Positions 1 through 13,001 of a stretch of 64,000 nt of DNA are shown here, in pieces. The translations under genes and the position numbers were made by a program. Source of the DNA: Durusdinium trenchii. Lineage: Eukaryota; Sar; Dinophyceae; Suessiales; Symbiodiniaceae. The stretch covers positions 687,203 through 751,202 of the forward strand of contig CAXAMN010001447.1 in NCBI GenBank assembly GCA_963970005.1, in the 5' to 3' direction. How positions within the stretch are numbered: the first letter of the stretch is position 1; each line of letters begins with the position of its first letter. The notes beneath the pieces were generated by a model. The model was not told where the DNA came from. It was given only the letters and a program-made list of their open reading frames with translations, and did not search any database.

Positions 1-76
1 AGTGAGTGAGTGAGTGAGAGAGTGAGAGTGAGTGTGAGTGAGTGTGAGAGAGAGTGAGTGAAGGTGAGTGTGAGTG
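1..76. repeat. (GTGA)n microsatellite, window edge
   Basis: Imperfect tetranucleotide run of GTGA/GTGT/GAGA units. It begins at the first base of the window, so its true left end is unknown. Confidence 0.95.
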
Positions 77-1403
77 CCATGTGACCAGCTCTAGGCCTCC
101 ATGTAAACTGCATGCAGTGCATGCGTGCATGAAGTCGCTAGCTTAACTCTATTTCAGGGACTACAACTTCAAGTCAGCGTCATCCCAAATGACAAAACCA
201 CAACTGTCACAGGGCACCTTGGCTGCCTACAACTTTTTCACGCGGAATGCAGTCTCCATTTGAGCCTAGAGAGTCATACAACGATATGACAGAGTACCAT
301 GGATATGAACGTGTCCATGATCCAAAGGCCCTAATAGGGATTGTTGATGATGATGATCCTGGAACATGTTAAAACGCCATTTGGCAGCGATTTTTTTTGG
401 AATTGCTATGTTTTTTGGCGAAAGAAATTGCTACTAAAGTCTGAAAAGTCTAGCCTGAAAATGGTGAAAGAATGGGTAAAGTTCAGGTAAAGAAAGGTGA
501 AAGTTCACCCTGACACATCTGTCCCCCTTGCCCATTATGGGTAAGCCTATCATACAGTTCTATGATACAAATGACATGATATGCTTTACATTGTATGATT
601 TTCATGTGTCTATACACCTATTTGCTTCCTATACATGGTCAGAAGTTTGATATCTGTCATACCATTTGCATGGCAAACAGAAATACAACATTCTTTGGTG
701 AAAAGTAACATGTGAAATGGTGAAAGTTTGGCTAAAGTGTTGTTCGTTGGCTAAGAATGATGGATCGTGGATGAATGAATTTAGACCAACACCCATATAC
801 AAAAACCAGTACAGTGTGGACACATCTCCTTACATCAAAAAAGGAAAAATCCAAAGGGCCACTTGCTCGGGAACAAGGGGCCAGTTCCCGAGAACAGAGA
901 TTCAGTTTGCGAGTCAATGGTTGACAAGGTACTCTTGCAATGGTGTGCAAACACCTCAATGGTTGACTCCGTGGGTTTTTCTTTCAACACGCTGCTCCTT
1001 CCACCTGAACTTCCATCCTGTTTCACGTCCGTTCCGACCATGGATTTCCCACCCATGTTCCGACCATGGACATCTCGGTTCGGGCTGCCGTTCGTTTGCT
1101 CCGTTGGCTGCTCTTTTGTGGGTTCCGCCTGGTCACATCGTCCAAGAGCAAGCTTCACACATGGTCTATGACAAAGCTGTGGATGACCAAGGCTTCCTTG
1201 AGATGGACCTGACAAACGGAGGAATTTGGACGTTTGTGTGGGGGTGGACACCTGCCTGCGCTTTTGCGGGCTGCGGGATGAGGAGTCTGGATGGGGGGAA
1301 CGGCATGAAACGTTGGAAGATGTGTCTTTCAAGCTGAAAGAGAAAACCTTCTAACAAAGGTCTCTCTGCTGCCTACATCGGTGCTTCTACCGTCCACATT
1401 ATG
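77..1403. other. non-coding stretch, no gene recognised
   Basis: Open frames here are short, overlap one another on both strands and give no recognisable domain. The DNA is AT-rich to about 860 and GC-richer afterwards. I see no tandem repeat or long inverted repeat in it. Confidence 0.5.
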
Positions 1404-1404
1404 C

Positions 1405-1502
1405 CCTGGAAGATTGACATGGAACCTGAAAACCACTGCATTGGACATAGTCTTCAAAATCTTCCAAAGGTCCATTGTCAGGCTCCATGTTAACCTTCCC
1501 GG
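1405..1502. mobile_element. 98-bp TIR element (singleton)
   Basis: The first 25 bases (starting CCTGGAAG) match the reverse complement of the last 25 (ending CTTCCCGG) with four mismatches. It has no coding capacity. The size and CCTGG-type end match the other short elements of the window, but I find no second copy. Confidence 0.7.
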
Positions 1503-3010
1503 ATGTAGTCCCCGAAAGAGAAATGACCTCATACATGGAAGTCGGTTCATCATGCGGGCCTCGTCAGGTGCCTTTCGGTGGTGTCAAAGGATTTCCCCTT
1601 TGGCTTGGCAGAGATCACCCGACCACTACATGTCTGAAAAACCATCTGCCTGCAACCGCCCGTGCCTGGGTCAGGGAGGTCTCCGACCTCACAAGATTGC
1701 TCTGGCGCTGCCACATGCTGGGACCGTTCGAGCAACTTCTCCACCTTGCAGCGATGCGCTTCCCCCGATGCCATGGAGTGCTTTTCTTTTTATACCGGGC
1801 GGCGCGTTTGGGCGTTCATGTCGGCAAGCTGCTACAATAAAAGGAAGTGCTTCCGAGACGTCGTCGAAACCAACAAAAGCCCTAAAATATACAGTGTTGA
1901 TATGTCTTGAGTACATTATGAGTATGATCAATAAAACATATTGTCATACATGGTCATTGAATCAACAGTTTACATGATTTGTTCCTTGCCCTGAGGTTGG
2001 ACCCGAACCGGTCCGCAGAGGGGTCCGCATACGGTCCTTTTATTCAGGTCACTTAACCTCTGTTGGTTTCTGTTGCCTTTGACTTGGGTTCAATGGTTGG
2101 GTGGAACCTTGTACGAATTGCCAATCGAATCAGTTCGAATAACGCCGATCGAATCAGTTTCGGGCCTGAGAAGTCACGTAACTCTTGGCGTTCAAGTCTT
2201 GAACACCTATAGGGTCTTTGTATTGGGGGTAGAAACTTGTACAGTAGGTCTGTATAATCAGCATTAATTAGCTAGGTTTACGCATTATTTTACCAGGTAT
2301 ACATACAGAGAGAGAGACTCTTGATGACACAACCCCCCGGTGACATGGATTGCAAAACCTCTTCTCACCAAGAGTACATCAAAACCACCCGAAGTGGGTA
2401 GTGGAAGATCCTCCTTGGCTCCCAGTTCAACGCCTCCCGCTTGTTGCACCATTCGCGTCGACGATAGCTGGCGCTGCTCATAGGCCCCCCCACGGCGTGA
2501 GGGAGAGCTGTGAGCGCGGAGTGAACCGTGGTTCACGCCGATCACGCCCTCCTCGTTGAGCTCATCTTCATGGATGAAGGTGAGGTGATAGCGCAGCGCC
2601 ATTTGGAATTCTGAAGGAGGGCCTTTTGAGCATCAAACAGCTTCGCAACGGGCCTGGCAGTTGCACATGTTTTATATGACAACAGTAACATGTCCGCACA
2701 AACAAGCTCGCGGTGCTTGTATTCCCAGATCCAGGTCAAAACTCTCAGTCAGCAGTTCATAAATCTTGACACGACAGAACCGAGGGGTTTGCAACGGATC
2801 CCCCAGCATGTCAGTTAAGCGCTGCTTTTCATGGACTCGGGACATTTCTGGGTTGCAATGTGGCACAAAGAAAGAGATCTCAGCCTATGCCCAACACTCC
2901 GGGCCAATTGGAAGGTCGACATTGTTGCTTGGTTGGGGGGTTGGGGTCCAGTTGTTTGGCCGATATCGATATGGTACGGGGGTGATACCACGCTGTCGAC
3001 ACACATCATG
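1503..3010. other. non-coding stretch, no gene recognised
   Basis: Nothing gene-like is visible. GATCGAATCAGTT-like motifs occur twice near 2123-2160. A short AG run lies near 2307-2316. Confidence 0.45.
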
Positions 3011-3066
3011 CCCACCACGCTGCCCACCACGCTGTCCACCACGCTGTCCACCACGCTGTCCACCAA
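3011..3066. repeat. 12-bp minisatellite, about 4.5 copies
   Basis: The unit YCCACCACGCTG is repeated in tandem. A 12-bp period keeps one frame open on each strand, which produces low-complexity peptides that I do not regard as real. Confidence 0.9.
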
Positions 3067-3498
3067 CTCTTGGGTCCCAATCAGTCATACCGTCATACCC
3101 TGAGGATCCACTGCCACCCTCTGAGACGGTGATTGGACCCTCCAAAGGCCTTCTTTTTTGAGACCGTTTTGTGTTCGTTGTTGCTGGTCAACTAATCATT
3201 GAAATCAGGTTGAAGACTTGTTTCTTGGTGTTTCTTGGTGTTTCTGGTTGACCTTTATTTCTTACACCTCTCGTTCTTACACCTCTCGGCGAAGTCCTGT
3301 GCCTTCACCGATCGAGACCAGCACGAGTTCTTACACCAAGCGAATCCGAACGGAGCCGGTTGCCGGATCGGAGCTTCTCCTTCCCAGACACAGGGGTGCG
3401 GAGCCGGGAACCCCGAAGCCTTTCCATGTGTTCAATGGGTAGTGACATCCATTTCTGATTCAGGGTATCTCGATATATGGGTCAATGGGTAGTGACAT

Positions 3499-3557
3499 GC
3501 AGTCCCTATGGATCCACATACCTTCTCAGAAGGTATGCGGATCCAAATAGGGACTGC
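3499..3557. repeat. 59-bp near-perfect hairpin
   Basis: The arms start GCAGTCCCTATGG and end with its near reverse complement, meeting at a central ACCTTCTCAGAAGGT. It sits directly after CAATGGGTAGTGACAT, a string that also occurs about 50 bp upstream (3434 and 3482). The core ACCTTCTCAGAAGGT resembles the core of DX13 (40.4 and 41.9 kb). Confidence 0.8.
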
Positions 3558-5480
3558 CTAAGTCAGCTCCTCATTGACCTGGATTTCAGATTCCTCATCT
3601 CAACCGACTGCCCGCTCCCATCGCCCCCGCTGCCTCGGACGAAGCCGCGGCGAAGCCCGGAAACCGCGGAGACGGAACCCGCGGAGCCCGGTCGGCTGAG
3701 TAGAGAAACCCAGCGGAGCGGCGGAGAATTCTCGAATTATATCAGTCCAGTTCTGAGCCAGGTCCAGGAGTTCTGAACACCTCACTCACTATAGTCTTTG
3801 TCTTTTGCTTTTGTATGATCACTCCTCAGTAAGGTCTGCTGACCTGTCTCCGGAGCAGAAGTCAGAAACCCTCCCAGTCCGATCCCGAATCTCAAACCGC
3901 CCCGACTCGGGTCGACTCGCTGTTCGCTCCCCGAAACCCTTAGAATCTGGTCGTATCGATCCACTCCCTTGGGAACCGGGAAGAAATACCATTCCTCAGA
4001 AGCGGATTCACCCAACAGGGAAAATATAGAACTTCACCGCAGGGTTATGCAGGTGTCAGGAGGCTCCAGTCGTGCAAAACAATCTGGTCGAACTGGAGGA
4101 ATTGTTTGGGAAGTGACTCCAAGTTTAGAGCTCTGGTTTGACGAAGTAGAAGTCTAACATAGTCTAACCAAGTCTATGAGGTGTTGACTGTTTTATGCTA
4201 GGTGAGTCTATTCTAAAGGTGCACATAGCCACGGTTGAACCTTTGTGCGACAATGCTACTAGCATACTAGTTGATGAACAATAACTCAAAACCCACACAC
4301 AAGAGAAAACCAAAAACAACTACATCATACTACCATGCATACCTGGAGTCTTAAAGGACTTCGGACAAATCTCTAACCGTTATAGGGTCATGTTCGGTTC
4401 TTTCGTCACTACTTCAAGTCGGGCCGACCGCCACAACGACACCTGCGACCCGTATGGGCTCCCGTAGGGGACCCGTATACGACCCGTCTACGGACGCACC
4501 GGTCCACGTCGCATCCGCAAGCCCAGCACAGCCAGCGGCCAGAGGCCAGGCCAGTGTCCAGAATCCCAATCTGCTAACAGAATCTTCAAGCTAGGACATG
4601 GCTGTGGATTCTTTTCTATCCAATATCCTAGCTATTCCTGGCTCCTAGCATCCCAAGATGCAGTGAAGCGACAATGGTTTCAACAAATTGAAACGTATTA
4701 GTCAGGGGATAAATCATCCCGAGTAAAGGTTGAAAACAAAAATATCAACCACAGCCCCACTGGATCCAAACAATGTCTTGGAAGTCCTGATGCACACATT
4801 GTTGACATGACTCCTTCTTGAAATGGACCTAAAGAAAAACCTTTCACGATCCAACACAGACACAATTGATATTCGTGTCATACGGGGGTGGTGATCAATC
4901 GACTCAGTCTACATTACACTCCCTGGAATTATCGCCTAATTTCGTGCTTCATACATGCCGATGCTCTGGGATTGGCGGCCAGGAACCCGGGAAACCACAT
5001 CATATATTCCTTCTCAACAAATTATAAGGGAAAACAACAAGAAAATCACCAGACCCGCAAAAGGTGTCCCTCAACATTCCCCTCAGGCCAGAAAAAAAAA
5101 CGCAAAAACATCCCCCTCAAAAAACACCCAGAAACATTCCCCTCAGTCCAATCTTGCCTGCGGCGCCAAGCGCTGTAAGGCTTCTTCCGCCGCTCGAAGC
5201 TGCAGCCGAGCGTCGCGATCGAAGCTGCAACCCGTTTCGATCGAGTCAACAGCATCGGGTGGATCGATCCACCGGCCGAACTCGGCTGATTTCTGGTTCA
5301 GCTTTGATGTGGGAGAAAAAATAAACACCAAGTTGATCGGCTGGCCATGTTCAGCTTTTCTTGTTCGGCTTCACCAAGTTGATCGTGGATTGTGTGGCCG
5401 CTCATGATATCCGCCCCACATCTTTTCCCATGACATGGAGACTGTTGATTGATGAGACCCCCTCTGCCAAAGTGGTTTTA
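3558..5480. other. non-coding stretch with one short dispersed repeat
   Basis: No gene is recognised. The 22-23 bp string at 4712-4734 (core AGTAAAGGTTGAA) recurs at 7746-7767 in the same orientation. The part around 3750-3850 loosely resembles DX14. Confidence 0.45.
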
Positions 5481-5580
5481 CACTCGAGTACTCACTAACA
5501 TGGAAGTGGAAAATGGTCCCTTGAAAGATTACTTTCCTTTACACATAGAAGGCTTTCCACTTCCATGTTGAGTGCGAGTG
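5481..5580. mobile_element. 100-bp TIR element (singleton)
   Basis: Inverted arms of about 30 bp run from CACTCGAGTACTCA inward and from GAGTGCGAGTG inward, sharing CATGGAAGTGGAAA at the inner part. It is non-coding and I recognise no second copy. Confidence 0.75.
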
Positions 5581-5605
5581 CAGATGCTTTTGGGGGGGTT
5601 ACTAT

Positions 5606-5704
5606 CCCTACAAGTCCAGTCTGACCCAGGTCCAAACCTGGTCCTTTACCTATTGGTTTTGTATGGCCATCTCGAGTAAAATGAGGTCCAACTGACTTGT
5701 AGGG
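5606..5704 (+). mobile_element. DX14 element
   Basis: TIRs CCCTACAAGTCCAGT and its near complement at the right end. The match continues outward into ACTAT on the left and ATAGT on the right. The inner part GTAAAATGAGGTC is shared with copies at 19.9 and 57.6 kb. Confidence 0.75.
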
Positions 5705-7509
5705 TATAGTCTATATAGTCAACAGTCCACGCTCAACAGCCCACATTTCTGCTACAAACCAGTCAGACGTCTGCTGCCCTCTGGTCCTCAGATCATGGCG
5801 GTGTAAGCTATGTTTGGGAGCAAAGGAAGGAGTATACTGGGCCCCCTTGGAGCCCCTTGGAGCTGTGTCTAAACCAGCTTTTCATTCATGATCATAGGTC
5901 CGGGTGACGTCTGGCTATCCTGGATGACGTCAGGGGGCTCAGCATGGCTCAGCCTCACGTCTTTCCCCCCGCCCCCGCTCTCCCGGGGGAAGCACCGGTG
6001 GAAACACCGGTGTCCAACGGGTCAGACGTCGACGGCTTCAAACAACGATGAGAAGATGTGGTACGATGCAAATAGGGGGTGGTGAATCTATTAGACTACA
6101 TGAATTACCCAACCACTACGTACACCAACCACTCATCACCCCGTATGGTGCCCTCCATCATCTCCAACACCTCCACCCCAACACCTCCATGTGCGGGGCC
6201 AGTGCCACAAGTGCCAGCAGTTCCATGGTCGGAATGTTGTACCCAGGGCATCCAAGCAAACCACTACAGCTATCTAAATAGCTCAGCTAAATAGCTAGTA
6301 TACGCAGTGCTTCCAAAGACTAAAACCATCGAACACCGACTTCGAATCCCTGGTGATCGTCGGTACCTGCGAACCAGATCTGGGTTAATCGATCCTCTCA
6401 TCCGAGGTGGATGACACCCCCTTCCTTCCTCAGCCCGTCCGGTGTCCCCGGTCGAACACTCGACAAGTCAGGTTTTGCTGTGGACGCCTGCATCGTGGCT
6501 TCCACGTCCGCAGAGGTCGAGGCAACTCGCAAAAGCGCTTGGTCGACGGTGGAGACGCTCCACGTCGTGGACGTCGAGTCGCAGGTCTTAAGGGGATTCC
6601 TCCGCGTAGGACGCTTACATTCACCAATGATGGACTGATAGGGTTGAGATGGGTTGAGGTTCAACGGTGAAATTCACTATCCCATGCCAGGATCATCCTG
6701 TCTGGGTGTTTTGCCTGGAGGTCACGTATCAGTCTATTGGTGACGTTTTGGAATATCACCGACCCGGCATCGTCCTATAGGTCCCTAAGGGGGTCCCCCA
6801 GAGCAACGGCATGGCGAATGAGCTGCTCAAGCTGAGCGAAGGGATGGAGTTGGACGACGAGAGATCTGTCGTTGGCGCAAATTCCCAAGTATCTCAAAAA
6901 CGCCCCGTGCAACAGGTGGTGTGTGGTGTTCTTTTACTTTCCCCCCATTTGGGTATTCTTGATTTAAACATGAACATGCCAAGCAAACTTCAGGTGGTTC
7001 AGGGAGGGTTTTGGATGTGTTATGTGCGGAAACAACACAAATTCAAATGGTCCTTGAGATCCTTGCCATGAGGTCGTGATGGTCGGGCTAAGACTTGCCC
7101 TTCACGCAGAAAAACAGGCGAAGAGGCGGTCTTCATGACTTCATGAAACATCATGAAACCACCAAGAATCGATGGCTTAATGAGTTACGGTATTTGGTCT
7201 ACCTGTGAGTCTGTGGCCAGAACATGGGCTATTTGCCCTATCTACTTAGCGACCATCCGAGCATCTGGGTCGCCTGGCTGGACCATACATCCCAGCCCAC
7301 TAGGACACGGATCGAACACGGGACAGCCAGATGGTCAGATGATGCAGGTAGAAGGTTTGTTGACATCTTCGGGGACTAAAGTGTTTTTGGGATCCCCATC
7401 ACCCGATGCCAAAGTCACATGATGTCTCGATGGGATGTCAAGCGAAACGCCATACCGCCTCCAGTCTCACGTCCAGTCTCACTCAGTGAACCACCTTTTT
7501 GTTGTCCAT
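5705..7509. other. non-coding stretch, no gene recognised
   Basis: Only short overlapping frames are present. The GC-rich part at 6400-6630 is open in several frames on both strands at once, which points to base composition rather than coding. Confidence 0.45.
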
Positions 7510-7599
7510 CCCAGACGCTCCAAACAGCTCTTGGTACCTCAAAACCCTAGGGATTTGAGACCCCAGACCCCTCCATATGAGGGCCCATGAGCGTCTGGG
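7510..7599 (+). mobile_element. DX5 element
   Basis: The ends are CCCAGACGCTC and GAGCGTCTGGG, a perfect inverted pair, flanked on both sides by AT (7508-7509 and 7600-7601), read as a 2-bp target duplication. Inside are ACCCCTCCATATGAGGG and GACCCCAGACCC, shared with the copy at 43.1 kb. Confidence 0.8.
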
Positions 7600-7957
7600 A
7601 TGTTGCTCATTGTTGTCTGGTATGCAAGGACAAGAGGTGTGGTCCCTACACCCCGCGGGGGGTGAGCGAGCTGCCACTCAACCCACACGCCGTGTGCTGC
7701 AACGAAACAGAACGAGAACTATATCACTATGAGTCAAGTGGTTCGATCATCCCAAGTAAAGGTTGAACATATATAAAATCATGCTGAAGTAGAGAGAATA
7801 TGGGAAAATCATCCAAACCATTGGAAAACAGATCATGTTTTTGGATTGGTTCATATATGTTGATATTCTATCCACTTCAGGATGGGTACAAATACAAATA
7901 ATGATCTGAAACCACCGGGCCAGATTGATTCTCATGAAAAAGAGAGTCAAAGAGAGT

Positions 7958-7978
7958 CAGAGAGAGAGAGAGAGAGTC
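7958..7978. repeat. (AG)n microsatellite
   Basis: A short AG run in a purine-rich tract, directly after two GTCAAAGAGA-type repeats. Confidence 0.85.
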
Positions 7979-8820
7979 CCCCGGAACTCACGCTCCCTTC
8001 GCTGCTCAAGCCCTAAGCCTGAATGGACGGGGCCCGTCTCTCGATGCCCCGGACGGGCACCTTTGAGCTGGGTGAGAGCTTCTCTGAGCTGCTGTGAAGC
8101 CACCGAGAAGTTGGAGGTCAAGATCATCTGCGGCGGGGGCGGGGTCCAAGCGGAAGTGAAAGCGGAGGAGTTGGTCGATTGGCGGAGAAGTGCTGGTCGT
8201 TGGGGAGGGATGAAAACGCTTTTAAAAAAAATTGAGGTTGAGGTTGCTAGTGGTCACATGTGGTCACCTAGATGATTGGTTTGTTGAGGAGCAAACATCA
8301 CAGACCATTTTGATGGTTTATTGATAGCATTTGATAACCTTTTGAAGTGGAATTGTAGCAACAAAAGCTCGTGGACCCCTCAACACCTCAACGGATCACA
8401 CCTCCCTCCAAGTCTTCGTCTTCTTGCGGAGGGCGGGATGAATCTGCATGGATGAAGCTAGTCGAAGTAGGATGATGATCCTGCTTCTTCAGACTGATGA
8501 CTCTCCCAGTCCCTCAGGTCGACATTTTCCTTGGGGAAATCTGTCGTACCGAACCTCGGCACTCTTTGGACCCTGTGCCCATCCTACCTCACATGGGAAG
8601 AAACACATCACCGTACCTGACTTGCTACGACTGGATCCCTAGGGTTTGGACCGAAACCGAAACGAACGGAGAGGTCCCTGACGGGTCGGCTCGGCTCCCC
8701 GCGTCCGCCGGACAGGTCGAGACGCCCCTCTTGGATCGGTCGTTGCGACTCGTTGCGACCGCTCGTCGTTAAAAAGAACCGGTGGTCCGGTGGTCCGGTG
8801 GTCTTCGAAACCATGTATAG

Positions 8821-8902
8821 CCCAAACACTCCATGTGTGCCATATATGCCTACATTGACCCCCAAAACAATCGGCATCTATGGCGCACATGGTGCGTCTG
8901 GG
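8821..8902 (-). mobile_element. DX2 element
   Basis: TIRs of about 30 bp start CCCAAACACTCCATGTG on the left and CCCAGACGCACCATGTG on the opposite strand, and continue into GCCATATATGCC. The inner CATTGACCCCC and ATCGGCAT are typical of the family. Confidence 0.7.
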
Positions 8903-8906
8903 TATT

Positions 8907-8975
8907 CCCTAGGGCTCCAAGCACCTCATAAAGAAGATGCTTGCGGGTGGATGGCAGGGGGGTCTAACCATCTTC
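8907..8975 (+). mobile_element. DX11 element, right end missing
   Basis: Left end CCCTAGGGCTCCAAGCACC, then GGGGGGTCTAACCA as in the complete copy at 47.3 kb. The closing GGAGCCCTAG is absent. It starts 4 bp after the DX2 copy. Confidence 0.6.
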
Positions 8976-9529
8976 AACAATCCGATTGAATCCTTTCCCG
9001 GCGTTGCCCATGAAGTCGTCATGGTAGCTCAAATGTTCCCGACAGCAGAAAGCTTCATGTCCAAGCCACCGGCATGGCAGCTGCAAGCTGAGAACATATT
9101 GTTTTGATGTTGGGCGATGGCCACCCATCAATTGATTCGCAGCTCCACTGGCATGTCTGAATAAGAAAGAGCTAGCTGTTAACATCCCCTTCTGAAATAC
9201 CTCACACGACTTTTACACTGCCGCATGCACTCCTGTATACTCCTGTTGAAGAATGACAGAAAGGAACAAGAAGAACAAGAATAAGAACAACAACAAAACG
9301 ATCCACCATATTTATGCTATACCCTCTCCGACAAATTGCCGCCGCGCCGGTGGCTGAAAGCACGGCTTGGTTTCGCTGCCAGAGATTATGCTGCTCGCCG
9401 TATCAGGGATGCTCGGTGGATGCATCTTCTTTAACGTTGCTGTCTTGTTTGCTGTCAATCCAATCGAAAAAACAGCGGCAAACATGGGGATCACAAAAAA
9501 TGTGACATTGACCACTGTATGATGATATT

Positions 9530-9637
9530 CCCTGGGAGTCCAGTCGACTATAAAAAAGAATTGTCTTTCGGGGACCTGAAAGGAAGATTCCTTTACTTCA
9601 CTATAAGGAAAAGATAAGTAGTTTTTGGACTTCCAGG
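9530..9637 (-). mobile_element. DX6 element
   Basis: The ends are CCCTGGGAGTCCA and TGGACTTCCAGG. Its reverse complement carries the family body (GAAGTAAAGGAA, TTTCAGGTCCCC, ATTCTTTTTTATAGTC). TATT lies immediately outside each end, allowing one base at the right, which suggests a 4-bp target duplication. Confidence 0.75.
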
Positions 9638-12600
9638 ATATTGTGTATTTTCAAAAAATGGACGTAGTATTAAATAGACATAGTGTGTATAGTATACGTT
9701 TATGGTCTTGACATTAAAGCATATGGCTCAAAACCAAACAGTTAAATCTTTTTGCAAGACTTTCTTTCACCCAAACACACTGTGGTCTTAGGTGTAACAG
9801 TATCTTTGATTTCATGCAACCTGCTGGACTATCCTTCCTCCGGCTACCCCCTTTCACGACGGATAAACGCAGCCCAAAGTGTTTCGGGAAGACTCCTAGT
9901 CGGTCGTGCGGGTGGTACCCCACTCACACGTTGCCCCAACAAATGAGTCAACAACCAATCAGTGAAAGGCACTGAAATCGAGAGGGCGCAATTTGTAATG
10001 TATCTTCCCATTTTGATGTAAACCCCTTGAACTTCTGGATTGCCTTCTCTTTGCATCTTCCCGTCTGCATTTGGCGGTGAATTCTCGCACTACGAACGCC
10101 GGAAGGCCAACCAAACCTCCGTCGTCCCTCCAAAGGATCGAGTAAAGGAGGAATCGGATCGATCCGGCACCAAGGACATCTAAGACCTCGGCGGCGACGA
10201 AGCAGTGGGAAAAGCCGCGAGCTGGCGAAGCGGCTGAGCTCAGGTGCGCGATGAATCGGGTGCGCGATGAATCTGGCAGTTTCTCTGCTTTTGTTCTGCA
10301 TGAAGGCAAGAGTGGAGGTGGCAGCTCGGAAAGAAGATTTTTGTCTTCTTGTGCATGAAGAAAGAGAGAGAGAGAGAGAGAGCAGTGATAAAAAGATGTA
10401 AAATGTAAAACGTAACATGAACGAGAAACACCCCCAAAACATGATGCCTGGAACGAATCCGGTGTGCCAACCTGAATCTATGCCAATCAATCATTATGAA
10501 TCCATCGGACATATAGGAAAAAACTCTTGGTCTTGACCTGTTCTCAGTTCTCATCAGGAAATATCACCGCTGCCATGGCTCTCGGCTTGGAAATCTGCTA
10601 CTGTAGAGGATTCCTGGCCCATTGATTTAACGGCCATGCTTCCCGAAAAGCCAGCTGTTTTAAACAAAATAAATAAACTGGGACAAAAACCGGATCCGTT
10701 TCTGAACCGCTTCGTCGCCCCCGCTCGTGTGTCACGCGATCTTGGATCTCAGTCGGTGCGAGCGAGCGAGCCGTCTTAGATCGACCCGTCTTGCATCGTT
10801 CTTCGCACCCTGCAACTGCGAACGGTTGCACCGTCACATCCCGGAAGCTGATGGCCAATAGACTTCAGATAGACATGCCTAACAGCTACGGCCTACTATA
10901 TATATATATACATGTATAAAGATCTTATTGGGGCTGCAAATGGTTCTTCGAAACAGAGCAAAGAAAGAGAACAAACGGCTGCACATGTCATATGGGAGTC
11001 AGTTCAACAGCCCCAAGGGGTGGGAGTCTACCAGTCCGAAGGACTACATACCGTATATACCACACATTGACCTGATGCGCCAAAAGGTTGTCAAACCAAC
11101 CCCCTGCGACGGTGCAACCCTGCAACTTCAAGATCATCATGAGATAAGAAATTCAGAGATTCATCTGGCCTGCAGCTGCGGGATCGAAACTTTTTGCTAT
11201 TTGGCATTTGGTGTGCAAGTGTGTATATCTTAATAGGGTAGATTGGCCTTATTTCCCTTCTTCCAGGGGGTTGAACTGGGAGGTCTCCCTAATTTACCCC
11301 CATTGTTTCACATGGTTTCAAACAGAAAAGCATAGCAAAGATCTTGAGCAGTTCTTTTGGAACTGCTTGACAAGCTAATCATAGCGCGTCCGCGCGTTGG
11401 TGTTGGTACATGCATGAGCACACCTATGACTCTCCAGATCGGAGAAGCCTAGGTCAACACTGATTCCGCCTTCTTCTTCCCCCAAAACGTTCCGTGACAC
11501 GTGGGACAGGCCGCGGCCCGAAACCACCATGTCATGCGGCTTCCAAACCATGTCGGGTTTTCCGCACCAAAGCATCTCCCACCAAAGCAGCCAAGTTGTT
11601 GAGTGGACCTTCGTTTTTGGTTTCGGACTTGTGGCTGTGGGCAGGAGACCGACCCCTTGATCTACCGACGTCAGGTCGAACTGCCGAAGGGACGGTACCA
11701 CGCAGTTGTTGTGCAGTTGGTCCACAGTTGTTGAAGGCATGCACGTCCAATCGGCACAATCACCAAGCCACGTCCACCAGTACCAGTTGAAAAGACATGA
11801 GAGAAGGGGTGGTTTTTGAGCCCCAGTCGGACCAGAAGAGGACTCTCAGCCCAAATTCAGCCCTTTTGCAAAGGTGGGCTTCCTAACTCGAACTTGACAC
11901 ATTCCGAGACACTGCGCCCTTTCGATTCCTAACTGACTCTTCTTATTCAGTGAGGTGTGCAGAACTCCAATGACAACATCTTTACACGGATGGAAATGGT
12001 TTTTGCTGGTTCCCCAGGACCATCCATGACCCGTGAATCCCACCGTTGTCACGGCGGCAGGTCAGCCCCTCTGTGACATCGAAGTGACATCGAAGTGACC
12101 ATTCCTCCTCCGTTCGCCCGCGCCCCCATCGCCCCGCGCAGAAAAAGGGGCGACCCATCGTGGCCCATCGCCTAACGCATCAGCTCGTCCTGTAAGCTCT
12201 TCAGCTCCTGCCCATCGCAGGAAACGGATCGGTCGCGGTGGATCGGTCGCGCGGTTCCATAACCCCCGACCAAAAGCAGGTGGCAGTGGCAGGTCTTAAA
12301 AGGTTAAAGGACAAAGATAAAGGTATCTTTGGGATACTTTGGGGCCATCCAAGCAAGTGGTAGAGCTGCTAGGGGACTTTGATGACGAGAAGGTCTCTCT
12401 CCGAAGCCCTCAACTCCGGCGGTGCGGACTGCTTTCTGAGATCTGCGGACCGGAAAACATGGAAAACACCTCTTCCCGTGCAGAACCGGGGCTTCAGCCA
12501 CCAAGACGTCCCGAAGTCGGTCCACAATTGACCGCTCTTGCGCCGCAGATAGCAGCGGTCCATGTCGGAACAGATGAAGATCCGTGGGTCCTGGCAGTCC

Positions 12601-12748
12601 ATATCTTTGGACCAAATAGCCCGACCATCCTTGACATATCATGTCCTGGTTCATACATCACATGACCACATGATCCTATTTTGAGGATCTCACAGTCAGG
12701 TAGCTTCATGCACAGCCCAGTCATCAGTTTAATGATGAGTTTTGCTAC
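9638..12748. other. non-coding stretch with small repeats
   Basis: No gene is recognised. It holds an (AG)n run at 10363-10382, a (TA)n run at 10889-10910, a DX16 copy at 11250-11296 and two 12-bp GTGACATCGAA units at 12072-12096. The GC-rich blocks at 10060-10260 and 12390-12600 are open on both strands but resemble nothing known to me. Confidence 0.45.
11250..11296 (+). repeat. DX16 dispersed repeat
   Basis: TTTCCCTTCTTCCAGG is followed by TTGAACTGGGAGG and TCTCCCTAATTT. The same order occurs at 51.15 kb and, reversed, at 47.77 kb. A 5' part occurs at 13.91 kb. Confidence 0.6.
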
Positions 12749-12815
12749 ACCAGGGCTCCAAGTATATCCTGAGAAGGTGTTTGGGGTTGGTTTGAGGGGT
12801 CCAAACTAAACACCT
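12749..12815 (+). mobile_element. DX11 element, right end missing
   Basis: CAGGGCTCCAAG is followed by ATCCTGAGAAGGTG and GGTTGG, as in the complete copy at 47.3 kb. The closing inverted end is not seen. Confidence 0.5.
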
Positions 12816-12932
12816 TGAGGCAGGTTGAACATCAGCATTCGACAGCACCCTGCTCCGCGATGGAAGAGAGGCAGTTTGGCGCCACACCCACAACCCGCAA
12901 CAAAATGGCGCAATATATAGTTCACATACCTA

Positions 12933-12995
12933 GATCTGCCAACTGTGCAACATAAATCCATCCAAAAGGCAAACATGTTGCATAGTTGGAAGATC
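12933..12995 (+). mobile_element. DX3 element
   Basis: The left arm GATCTGCCAACTGTGCAACA pairs with the right arm, which ends TGTTGCATAGTTGGAAGATC. The centre CCAAAAGGCA is shared with the other DX3 copies. At 63 bp it is the shortest copy. The next inverted repeat starts 6 bp downstream. Confidence 0.8.
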
Positions 12996-13001
12996 CACCT
13001 C

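Noticed and set aside
717..1977. 206- and 198-codon plus-strand frames
   Set aside because: No recognisable domain, several overlapping frames of similar length on both strands, and the second runs through the TIR element at 1405-1502.
10060..10260. GC-rich block as an exon
   Set aside because: It is open on the minus strand in two frames with no domain. This is typical of several GC-rich patches here (also 12.4, 20.7, 40.6, 61.5 kb).
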